Positions 9,835 through 20,563 of a stretch of 64,000 nucleotides of DNA are shown here, one piece after another. Both the position numbers and the translations under genes were made by a program. How positions within the stretch are numbered: position 1 is the stretch's first letter; each line of letters begins with the position of its first letter. This DNA comes from Sanguinoderma infundibulare (lineage: Eukaryota; Basidiomycota; Agaricomycetes; Polyporales; Polyporaceae), in assembly GCA_032821775.1 (NCBI GenBank), contig JAVLRN010000012.1, forward strand, positions 1,674,001-1,738,000, given 5' to 3'. The notes beneath the pieces were generated by a model. That model was given only the letters and a program-made list of their open reading frames with translations, made no database searches and was not told the DNA's origin.

Positions 9835-12354
9835 TTAGGGCAGGGCCAAGAACTGCTCGAGCACCAGGGGGAAGTTCAGCGTGCCCAGGCCCGTCACAGG
9901 GTTCCACCCAGGCGAGGCCGGGAATCCGTTCGTGCCACAGCCAGGGTTCGAGCCGTTCGTGATCTCGTTGAAGACGCCCTTGAACTTGGCCGAGTACAGC
10001 TGTGGGTGGGCGTGCGCGTCAGCTCGAGCGCCGTTTGTCCGCGATCGCAAGTCACACCGGCCGCGGAAGCTTTAAGCCTCAGGCCTCAGCGCCGTCCGTC
10101 GACCCTCGACCCAACATCAACTTCAAGTCGGCGCGAGGGTCCGACGAGAGACAGAAACAAGTTGAGAAAGGGGGCGCTCACCGCAGGATTGATCCATCCG
10201 ACGGGCCCCTTGCCTTTCGCGATCCGCGCGTCGTTCACCGCCGCGATGAGCGCGGCGACGATGGGCGCGGACGCGCTCGTCCCGCCCGATTTCTGGAAGG
10301 TCCCGTTCGATACGACCACCGTATTCCACCTGCGGGTCCGCGTTCAGAATCAAAATCAGCTCTGGCCGGGGGACGAACGAGGATGGAAACTGGAAACTGA
10401 CCCGTTAGCTGCGACGTCTGGGAACCCGCGCCCGGAGCGGTTGAACACGTCTGGGGCGTACGGCGGCGCGTACTTGCCCAGGTAGCCCATCACCTGCGCG
10501 TCCTGCCAGTCCGGGCGCGGGAAGACGTTGGAGAAGCCCCCTCCCGAGTAGAACTGGTCCGTCGCGACCTCAGGGTCGCGCACCGTCTTCCCTGGGCTGA
10601 CCTGCGTCGCGCCGACGGAGGTCACGTACGGGCACGAGGCCGGAAACTCGGGCGCGAAGCTGCCGGAGGTGGCGTGGTGCTTGAGCGTGCCGTTGACGAT
10701 GCACTCGAGGTCGCCTGCGCTTGCACTCCCGCCGGCGACGCCTTCGTCGCCGGAGGACACGAGGAAGGTCGCGCCTTGCAGGCTGAGCTGTTACGCAGAC
10801 GGGATCGGGGTAGGTTTGGGGCTGCGACGCAGAGTGTTGGAGAGCGTACGAACCTTGCCGTACTCGGCACACTGCCGCGCGATGACGGCGGAGATCTCGC
10901 CACCCTTGTCATTGATATCCTGGTTGGTGCCGTATGAGATAGAGAAGACGTTCGCGAGTGGTTTGTTTCCACAGTCGGTAAGCTCTACAGTCGAGGTTCG
11001 GTCAATTCCTCTGTAAATCTCCTCAAACGCGGGACGAATGTGCCTGACTTTGTTCTTTGACACCGTCTTTGGTGCAGTACGACTTGTCGAACGCAGCCAG
11101 CAGCCTGTCGTCGTTCAAACTCAGGTCTAAAGATAGTAGTAAATCGAGAAGTTCGAAGCAGCGAGGAGACGAGTCCACTAACCCGGATTCGGTTGATCTT
11201 CTCCTGACTGTACCTCGTACAGGAATACGTCTTGGCCAGGCAGCAGACCCATCACAAGTTGGAAGTCCATGTTTGACTCGCCGAGGTTGCCTGGATCAGC
11301 TGAGTCGTTCAGACGCCCTAGAAAACCATATACCACTGTCACCCGACGACTGACAGCTAACACAGAAGAGACCGAAACGCACCGCCCTCGATGCCGATTA
11401 ACTTGGGCCGGCGACCTACTTGGTCGGGACTGAATATTTGGAAAAACTTATCGAGGTCGGATCCAAGGTAAACTTCCGGTGTGTACTCCACTGGTGTTCG
11501 AGCGAAACTGCTTAGGCGGCGACGGACGAGGACGCGTGTACAGGCAAGTGCTCACCGACTGCGACAGTATTCTTGTCCTTCGAGACGAGCGTATAGTTGA
11601 AGTTGTACAGCTGGCGCAGACATTCGAGCGTCACCTCCTGGTCACAACGGTCCGCACCACCGCGAGAAACGTTCAATGCCTGGAGGAAAAAAACACAAGC
11701 TCAGGTCAGCATTAAGTATGCCCAAGCACATGCGCGGCTGCTCACCTTGATGTCGGACTCGGAGGTGCGGGCGCGCAGCCGTGGGCGTACATCCCTACGC
11801 CGACGCATGGAAGGGCCGTCGTCGATGTGTCGCGTTGGCCAGATAAAGTCGACGTGCTTGGAGACGTGCTCGGGGATGCGGTACGGCTGGTGCGCCTTGA
11901 TGCGCTCGGTCCCGTCGGCGTTGCGGAAGACGTAGTACTCCGCATCCAAAATGCCCTCCGCCTCGGCGATGGTCACCTCTAGATGCAACGCACCGCCGTC
12001 CTTCCCGAGGCGGATCCTGGCGGTGTCGATGCTGTGATCGTCGGCAAGCCAGGAGTATACAGTGTTGATGGACTCTTCCGTGGGACGGAACGTTTCGACG
12101 ACCTTTTCGTGTGTCCAGTGTTTGCCATAGTTGGCGGATGCAGGGTCAGCGACGTCGAGAAGATAGGCATCGAGGTTGTCCAGATTGGATTGAACGAGAG
12201 AAATCTTCAGAGGGATAATCACGTCGGGGTCGGCACGGCGTTGGAGCGACCATCCAGGCGAGTCAGTCGAGCGACCTTCGTGGACCACGAAGGGTGAAGC
12301 GACAGCAGCAGGAGCAAGTGCGGCCGCAGAGGCCAGAAGAAGGAAAGGCTTCAT
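9835..12354 (-). CDS. Sedolisin (S53) secreted serine-carboxyl protease, copy 1
   Basis: A multi-exon gene for a roughly 600-residue tripeptidyl-peptidase-like protease. ATG at 12354 starts a signal peptide (MKPFLLLASAAALAPAAVA). The S53 propeptide follows (GWSLQRRADPD, NLDAYLLDVADPASANYGKHW, HVDFIWPT). The catalytic Glu and Asp lie in GESNMDFQLVMGLL (about 11240). The oxyanion Asp is in SSGDEGV (about 10750). The catalytic Ser is in SGGTSASAP (about 10265). The C-terminal Ca-site region APGWNPVTGLG analogue (SPGWNPVTGLGTLNFP) ends at TGA 9837-9835. Introns of 50-110 bases all fit in phase. It would be exported and activated by propeptide cleavage at acid pH to break down external protein. 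It shares promoter sequence with the decayed copy at 13.2-15.1 kb. Confidence 0.88.
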
Positions 12355-13210
12355 TGTGGGCGATCAGAGAGGCTGGAAGACTGGACGAGCGGGCAGGAGG
12401 CCTTTTGTAGGACGTCGCGAACGGTCCGCATAGGTTTGAAACAGCTTGAGACTTGTTCCATGTTGCTTCCGCGGTGGATATGTGCATTTTACGAAGAACC
12501 AAGCCCGTGACTCCCGGGAAATCACTATAGGGGTGCCTGTGAAGTCGAAGCTATGGGCCACAGCCGTCGCTCGACCTGGAGGCGTCCTGAGAGGTAGAAC
12601 AATGAGAGCGCTATCCGCATTAAAATATAGCGCTACTTCACTGACCTTTCACAGAAAGGAGTACGAGTAGGCGGTATAACTTTGCGGGTCGGTTGAGCTC
12701 CTAAGTGATCACTGGCAGTCTGGTCAATGTCTGTATACGCCCAGTTGCTGTACAAGGTGGGGTGAGGATCGGGGGCGTACACCGCACTTGGGGTTAACAG
12801 CTATGCGACAACGACGTCAGAGACGTAGTGCCAACGAATCTGAACAGTCTACAGCAGTTTGTGAAGGGACACTAGTACCACAATCAATGGATGCTGAGCG
12901 CTGACTAGTGAGTATTAAGTACTTGCGAGTCGTCTGCTTCAACGGCATATCGACAATTGAGGGAGTTGCACTGCCTTCGCCGCCACTCCAACCAAAAATC
13001 ATGAGACGACGGCCTCAGATTCCTCCATTGTCTCCGTCAGAAGAGAATTATACAACACAGCACACAGCGTGGCGTGTCAACATATAGACAGCAGAGCTTG
13101 GGAGAGCAGAAATCGACCACGACATCCCAACACCTGTGCACACGGCCCAGGCTCGCTCGGCACCCTTTTGCCTCACCCGCCCGCCCACGCCGATTCGTGT
13201 CGCGCACCGC
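12355..13210. other. Intergenic between sedolisin copies
   Basis: Holds the promoter of sedolisin copy 1. A block at 12450-12490 matches 15135-15175 upstream of the decayed copy. The rest shows no gene. Confidence 0.5.
12402..12409 (-). promoter_or_regulatory. TATA-like element of sedolisin copy 1
   Basis: TACAAAAG on the minus strand about 50 bases upstream of the ATG at 12354. It lies in a 16-base block (12399-12414) that recurs inverted at 15559-15574. Confidence 0.4.
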
Positions 13211-15060
13211 TCAGGGCAGAGCCAAGAACAGCTCGAGCAGCCGGGCAAAGTCGAGCGTCCCCAAGCCCGTCACAGGATCCCATCCAGGGGCGGCCGGGAA
13301 CCCGCGCGTGCCACAGCCCAGGTTCGAGCCCGACTTGAAGACGCCCTTGAACCTCTCCCGTAGTGGGCGCGTGTCAGCCTCATACCACAGATCGACCCTC
13401 CGCCCTCAACGCTCGAGGGACGCGGAAGAAGTACGACGCGAGCAGTGAGGGCACAAGGAGGAAGCAGAAACAATTTAAGAAGAGAGAACTGAGTACTCAC
13501 TTGATTCATCCGACAGGCCCCTTGCCATCCGCGATCCGCGCTTCGTTCACGGCCGCGGCGACGATCGGCGCCTACGCGCTCGTCCCGCCCGACGTCTCGA
13601 AGGGTCCATGTGCGAGCGTTATACCTGGAGCATTGCACAAACGTCCGCGTGCAAAATCCAGTGTTCGCCTTTCAATGGGGTAGGGGATGAGCGCGAGACT
13701 GACCCGCTGGCCGCGAGTCTGGGAACCCACGCCCGGAACGGTTGAACACGTCCGCGGCGTACGGCAGAGCGTAGTTGCTGAGGTAGCCCGTGACGTGCGC
13801 GTCCTGCCAGGTCGGGCGGGGGAAGACCTTGGAGCCGCCGGCGGAGGGGAAGCATCGCGACCTCGGGGTCACGGACAGTGTTTCCTGGGCTGATCAGCAT
13901 GGTGCCGACAGTCGTGACGTACGGGCACGAGGCGGGGAATTCGGGGGCGAAGCTGCCTGGCCTTCGTGTTTGACGTCATCCCTGTCGCAATACGACCCGT
14001 CGAATGCAGCGAGCAGCCTGTCGTCATCCAAGTCTGAAGATGGAAAATCTTCCGGAGGGTGGGAAGACGACCTACTAACCTAGATCATCTGTACGCGAAG
14101 TCTTCACTTCGAAGAGGATTACACCTTGAGCGGGCAACCGGCTCATCACGAGCTGGAAGTCCATATCGGACTCGCCAAGATTCTCTGGATGACTTGGCGT
14201 GTCGTTTAGATGTCCTGCAAAACCATGTGTCACTGGTCAACGGAGGATTGACACAAGTGACAGAATACACCGAAACTTACTGCCCTCAATGCCGAACAAA
14301 ATGGGCCGGCGGCCCGCCTGTGTATCTTTGGAGAAACTTGTCCAGGTATGATGGGCTGGATATTTCTAGCGTTTACTCCACTGGTGTTCGCGTAAAACTC
14401 CTTAGACGGCGGGGACGAACGAATAAGCGTACTGACCGGTGCTCAGCTGCTTTGACGGTATTTTTGTCCTTCGAGACGAGCGTGTAGTCGAAGTGGTGCA
14501 GCTGGAGCAGACATTCGAGCATCACCTCATAGTCGCCACGCTCCGCGTCAACGCGAGCAATGTTCGACGCCTAGATTAAAAAAAGGGTAAGAATCATGCT
14601 ACAGCATCACAGCAACAGTCTGGCTGCTCACTTGGATCTTGGAGGTCTTTGCGCTCCACTTGATGCGCTCGGCGCCGTTGGCATTCCGGAAGACGTAGTA
14701 CTATGCATCCAGGATGCAATCCGCCTCGGCGATGGACACGTCGACGTGTAGCGCACCACTGTCCTTTCCTGGGAGGGCGGGAACGTTTCGACGACCTTGT
14801 CGTGTGTCCAGTGCTTGCGGTAATTGGCCGAGGCTGGGTCAGCGACATCTAGAGGATAGGGGTCGAGGTCGTGCAGGTAAAACTGAACAAGAGAATCTTC
14901 AAAGGCATAATAACGTCGGGGTCGGCACGGCGTTAGAGTGGCAATTCAGATGAGTTGGTCGAACGACCTTGATGAACCCCGAGCGGAGAGGCTAGAGCAG
15001 CAGTAATGGGTGCGACAATAGAATGCCCGGATAGCTTGATCGGGGCAGATTGGGGAAACA
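13211..15060 (-). pseudogene. Decayed sedolisin (S53) gene, copy 2
   Basis: Collinear with copy 1 but broken throughout. The 3' part still reads CGTRGFPAAPGWDPVTGLG to LALP and a stop at 13213-13211. The segment before it has lost residues matching NEITNG. The catalytic-serine motif reads GGTSA then TAG (13574-13572) in place of the next Ser, and a few residues of the following helix are deleted. Around 13.82 kb the frame shifts between NTVRDPEVA and SKVFPRPTWQDAHV. The exon with the SSGD oxyanion site is missing. Glu and Asp remain in LGESDMDFQLVM, followed by SRL where copy 1 has GLL. No signal peptide or start is seen at the expected place near 15.04 kb. The upstream block matches the promoter of copy 1, so this is a tandem duplicate that lost function. 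Confidence 0.82.
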
Positions 15061-16160
15061 CCTAGCCCAGGTGAACGGACTGCCAAAGACGCAGAAGGCA
15101 TTTTTGTCGGATTTCGCGAAGGGCTGAGGGAGCAGACTTGTTCCATGCTGCTTCCACAGATAAGTGCATTTCCAAAGGATGCAGACAGACCAGAGCAGCA
15201 CTATGTACAGGAGTACCCGTAAATTAGTTGTGTTGGTCCGTACTGGCCAATGAGAGGGTATCTAGATATGGATTAGCTGAAGTTGTGCATAAAGGAGTTG
15301 GGACGCACAGAATTCTCTCTAAACACAACTTTGAGTGTTGGGTGAATCCTTACGCCCCACTGTATAAGGGCGAGATCGAGAACAGAGGCGTACATCGTAC
15401 TTTACGTTCCATTGCGACTAAAGCTTGAAAGCAACACCTCGATAACGATGTCAGGGATAAGTCACCATTTTCGGAACATACAGCGGCCAGCGACGGAGGG
15501 AACCTTTTGAATCCTGGTGACACTAAGTGAATGGAAAACCGTCAGCACCATACGAAGCGTCCTACAAAAGGCCACAACGCACCTTCAGTGGCACATCCTG
15601 TTCATGGAGGCTCACAACGAGCAGCCTTCCATTAGAGTCATGAAGTGCAGACCAGTCTCAACTACTTCTTAATTAAGTCTGGCAAAGTGTTCCATGCTAG
15701 TTAAAAATGTTACCACGGACACCTAGACATGTTACGACCCCTCGGTGGCCGAACGCTATCGAGTCCGCAATAAGTCATTGATGCACAAGAAAGTGGCCTG
15801 GGACGTCTCCTGTTGTTGTCGATCAAGGTGGGTCAAGGTGTGTGTAGTGACGACAAAAGGCTGTTGGTGGACGTGGATGAAACATGGCGACCAAATAGAC
15901 GCAAAGTTTTGGGCAAGCGGCTTGAGCTAGCTAAATGGGGGTGATTACATAATGGGGAGGCGGTTCGTGAAGTGGGGAGATGATGCCAACCACGGACCTG
16001 TTTGACTTTGACTCTCACCCCCACTCACACTTCAATTTCCGTGTATTTTTAAGCCGCAAGCATGGCGTCGGTGCGTTAGCTCCCCACGGCGCGATAGGAC
16101 GCGACTGACGCACGCGAACAGGCCGAAACATATGGACGAAACCGCCAGTCAATTGCTGAC
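15061..16160. other. Intergenic, 5' of the coiled-coil gene
   Basis: No gene is supported. It contains the duplicated sedolisin promoter block (15135-15175) and an isolated TATA-like block at 15559-15574 in inverted orientation. Confidence 0.45.
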
Positions 16161-19100
16161 ATGGAACAGGAACTCTACGACATATTCCAAGATCACCCCC
16201 AATGCTCATACAACGACTCCAGCGAGCCCGTCATCCCCGGAGACGCCCTCGTCGACGTCCTGCGCACATTCTCTCACAACCATAATGCGGTTGAATTGAT
16301 GACGCGCGACGAGGAGGAGCAGCTCACATCCCTCATCTCAAGCAACCCCGGTCTCCAAGTAACCCCTCAAGTCCTCATCCAATTCATTGCCATGCAAACC
16401 ACATCTGGCGAACGTCATAGTCCAGAAGCCTCTCCACCACCGAGTACTAGCGCGGACGACTTCGATGATCGCGGCCGGTCAGAGGAGCGGGACTACGACG
16501 GCTTCAACTCCCGCTCATCTAGCCAAGACTCCACCGCTACCTACTACAGGTCCTCTTCCCGAGGTCCCACCACACCACGCTCGACCGTCTTCGACTCTGG
16601 CCGAAGACAACGAACAACGCCATTGAACAACCCCAACACTGCTCCTTCAAGTTGGGCTCGGCGACCTCCCCCCTCGAGAAGGAAGAGCGACGGCGGCCAC
16701 AACCGCGCACTCAGTGATTCCGAGGTGCGTACTATGTTTCTACTTTGTATCATCGACGCGATCAATCTTCCGTTCCACGTTCTGGCTCATGCGTACATGG
16801 CGGTGGTCTAACCTCAACGTTGCTCCCAGTCTGTATCCTCGCCTCCATCTCATCCCCGGACCCCCGGTCGCTCGCGCGCTCCCTCAAACCCCACCAGTCC
16901 CACTTTCACTTCTCCGCCCCTTTCCAAGTCTATTAGCTCCCCTGGCGCGACACCTTCTCGACCACATTCCCGCGCCCAGTCTCAACCACAAGGTCACTTC
17001 GCTTCCTTCGACGGCAACGATTATCGCCCGTTGTCTCCTGAGCGCGGATTCGACCCTCGCCAAACCGGCCTTATGTCGCCGCCTCCGTCCGATAACTCGT
17101 TCGATGACGAGCAATCTTTCGACGAACAGATCTCCTCGTTGCCCATGCCTCGCCAGGGAGAGGACTCGGATTCAGACTCTGAAGTTGAAGATCAACTTCT
17201 TGGTCTCGTCATGGATCGGTCGGCTGCATCGTCGACGGTCTCGCTCGACATGGAACAACGACTCGAAGCATTGCAGAGGCTCAACACAGACTTGGGCAGG
17301 AAGTTGCTGGAAGCCGAGCGTACTCTGCAGAACCGGCTCGCAGAACACGAGCAGGAACTGGAGGAGATGCAAATCCGACTAGAGGAAGCTCGGAGTGAGT
17401 TGAGTGCGACCAAACGCGAAGAGAAGGAACTCCGTTCAAAGGAGGTGAGCGCTATGGTCGAATATGTCGAGTGCGTGTCTCATCGGCATCCTCACGCAGC
17501 GCCAAAACACGACCCAAATTGCTGCGCTCGAGTCCGAGATTGCGAAACTCCAAAAGGGTTTGGATAGCGCACGCTCGTCGTACCAAAGTCTGCAGAAGCA
17601 GTATCAGGAGCAATGCGGTACGTCCGACCCAAGTTCCTAATTGTTATCCATCATTTACCATTCCCATCAGCCGAGTCGGAGCGATACCGCAACGTACTAC
17701 GCCGCCGCGACCAAGAAATCAAGGACCACCAGGAAGCGGCGCAACTGCAATCAGTCGAAGCACAGAAATGGCTCCGCGAGCAGGCGAACTATGAGGAGCG
17801 CATTTCCATGATCGAGGGCGAGCTCGCCGTCGCCCAACAAGCTCAAGTGCAGCTCGACGAGCAGAAGCAGGAGAACATGATGCTCAAGGAAACTATCGAC
17901 CGAATGCGCTTCGACATGGATGAGCTTCGGAACAGCGCTCATGGCTTCGAGAAGGGCGGTGGCTCTGGTACTACCAGTGTTCACGGTAGCATGAGCAAGT
18001 CCCTGGGCGCAGAGCTTCTGAGCAAGATGAAGGACGGCAAGTGGGAGTTGGAAGAGGAAGAGGTTGACTCTCAGCCGAATAGCCTCGAAATCGAGGTGAC
18101 CCCCGAGGACGACGACACGGAGTCCGAGGACTACGTTCAGACGATCATTACGCGCACGAAGAGGGTAGGTCAACACGTTGCAGGGTATGATCAGTCTGAC
18201 AACATCTGTGACGTTCCACAGAAGGTCGCCAGTCGCGCCACGAAGATGGAGACCTTCCGGGTGGATGAGACAACGGAGTACTCGGACACTGGCACGCAAC
18301 ATGAGCCGTTCGAGTTCTCGACTTCTCTGTCAGTGCAGACTGATCCTCCGCCCAAGATCCTCACGGCTTCGTTCAGTGTACAAACTGATGAGCACCCGGT
18401 CTCGTCGTTGTCTATTCAAACGGAACCGGAACCGATACCCATCCCTCCCGTCATCATCACTGTCGAGCGAGAAACCCAGACCGACGAAGTGCAGCCGGAA
18501 CCCTCGACTTCAGGGACGACGACGGAGGAGGAAGATGATACGCTCGCGTCGTCATCTTCCACCTTGTTACCCCCCACACCGAAAGCCCCACTAGAGCACC
18601 TGCACGCCGACCTCCCTCCTGCGTACGACAAGGTCACAGGCGAGGATCTCGCCGTGCGAGTCGCGAACGACTCCCTCAAGTCGTGGCATCCCGGCCTCTC
18701 TGTCCCTATCGTGTCGCTTCCTCACGGCATCTCTGAAGAGGCCATCGAGGACTGGAAAGCATTCAAGGAGGAAGTCGGCGTCGGCTGCGCCGCGATCGAC
18801 AAGCTCATCGAGGAGACGGCGCGCACCGGCCCCCCGCACCCCCGTGACCCCAAGTCCTCGCGGCGCAAGAGCGGCCGCTTCTACAACATCTACAACACCT
18901 ACGTCTACGGCGATCCCGACGGCGGCGCGGTCGCCAAGAGCGGCCAGCTGCTCATCTGCGTCGGCGCGTCCGCCCTCGTCGCGTTCCTCATGGGCCAGGC
19001 GATGGCGCCGCAGTACGCGATCCCCGGCGGCCCGACGTACTACGACCGCGCGGCGTGGTCGAGCTTCAACTCGCTGCAGGCCTCCGGCGAGGGCTTCTCT

Positions 19101-19187
19101 GGCGACAGCACCGCCGCCGTCTGGAGCTTCCTCGGCCGGCTGGGCGACGGCGCCGCGCGCACCCTCACAGGCTGGCCCGCGACATAG
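16161..19187 (+). CDS. Long coiled-coil protein with C-terminal membrane segment (uncharacterised)
   Basis: Five exons, with introns at 16725-16829, 17445-17499, 17618-17670 and 18165-18221. ATG at 16161 (MEQELYDIFQDHPQCSYND); TAG ends at 19187. The first 85 residues form a folded helical region. A long disordered Ser/Pro/Arg-rich stretch follows, then about 220 residues of heptad-rich coiled coil (MEQRLEALQRLNTDLGRKLLEAE, RYRNVLRRRDQEIKDHQEAA and EERISMIEGELAVA regions). After an acidic Ser/Thr/Pro-rich linker come a conserved block (SGRFYNIYNTYVYGDP) and one hydrophobic helix (LLICVGASALVAFLMGQAM) near the C terminus. The layout suggests a tethering or scaffold protein anchored in a membrane by its tail. 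I recognise no named family. Confidence 0.82.
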
Positions 19188-20563
19188 AGATTTAGACAGA
19201 GAGGGCGGCTTTCGCGGCCGCCGCGCCATGCCGCCTGCACCCCCGCTCCAGCCCATGTCGATCAACACCCCCACTCCAACCCCATGTCGACAACCACCCC
19301 CACTCTTCCCACCCACATGCCGCCTCGTCAGACGTCCATATGTCTATATGTGCACAACCCGGGTATTTATCCATAGAGCGATCTATGCTAATCGTCTGCC
19401 CGTTCCCTGCACGTACTAATACCGCTCGTTACTGCCAGTTTTCCATTCCACACTGGTCTATATGCTTATCCTGCTTCGATCTGTTTATTGGGCTCTTGGG
19501 CTCTCTAACCACATATGCCTTCATTCATTCTCTTCTCTCCCTCTTTTCTCCCTTCTCTCTCTCTATCTCTCTTTCTGTGCGCATTCTGCTGCTGCATACA
19601 CCGGAACTCTTTCGAGCCGCTCTCGTTCCCGGTTCTCAGTATACACACACCCAATTCTTGCTGTTCTTGACGACCCCTAATGACATCGGCGGGCGCGCGA
19701 CCCGTGTAGAGTACAAGGCATGTATAACAGAACACCGGATATACGAGCACCTGCGCCGCAGAGCGCAGGCTAATTCTATTCCTATCAGCGCCATGTCCGG
19801 TGACAGCGACGACGAGGGAGGCCTAGCGGGATGGTGTGAGCAGAATGGAGATGCAACGAAGTTGGAAGTAGTGCTGGTGCAAGGGGGAATCGGCCACAAA
19901 GCATGGTGTAGGGGATGGTGGGATGGATCATGGCATGGAGTGGGTAGGGGAGACGAAAGACGAAGGATGCAGAAGAGGGAGGGTGGGAGGTGGGGAGAGA
20001 GAGAGAGATGAGAAAGGCGGGCATGGCGAAAGCAAAGTGGCAGGAAGAGGGGGGACCATAAGGATCAGTAAGAAGGATTGTAATGATACAAGGGAGGGGT
20101 GTGGGATGCTTCTAGCGATAGGATAGGGAACGATTGCTGTGAGCGGACGACATATGTGTGGCTGTACGGGGGCTTGTATGGTGGTAGCGATTCGGAATGG
20201 GATGGGATTCAGACGGGGTGGAAGGGGGGGGGGATGGGATGAGTGGGATGAATGGGCAAGGAGGCGGAGATCCAGGTGAGGAATGGGATGGGATGGGGAT
20301 GGGTGAGATGAGCGATACGATAATAACTCTGCTGTCGTCCGTTCGTCCTCTATGAGCTGCGCAATAAACCGAGTCTCGAGTCCGCCGGCACGGCCGCCAG
20401 CTCGCGCACAGTACTGTATATGTACACATGCGTGCAGCGAGCCAGCCGCCCTGACACAAAAAACACACCTAAGTACACAACGCGCGAAACGCTTCTTCTT
20501 CTTCTTCTTCCTTCTTTCTTGTACTCCTCTTTCTTTCGACCCGACAACAGAGTGAACGCGGCA
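19188..20563. other. Intergenic between convergent genes, with strand-biased low complexity
   Basis: Convergent 3' flanks. A pyrimidine tract (TCTC-rich) lies at about 19520-19585. A purine tract rich in GGGATGGG repeats lies at about 20155-20310 on the plus strand, and a TTC-rich run at 20492-20520. No gene is supported. Confidence 0.55.

Noticed and set aside
18591..19316. 241-codon minus frame opposite the coiled-coil gene
   Set aside because: Antisense to a well-supported exon, Gly/Ala/Arg-rich and without motifs.
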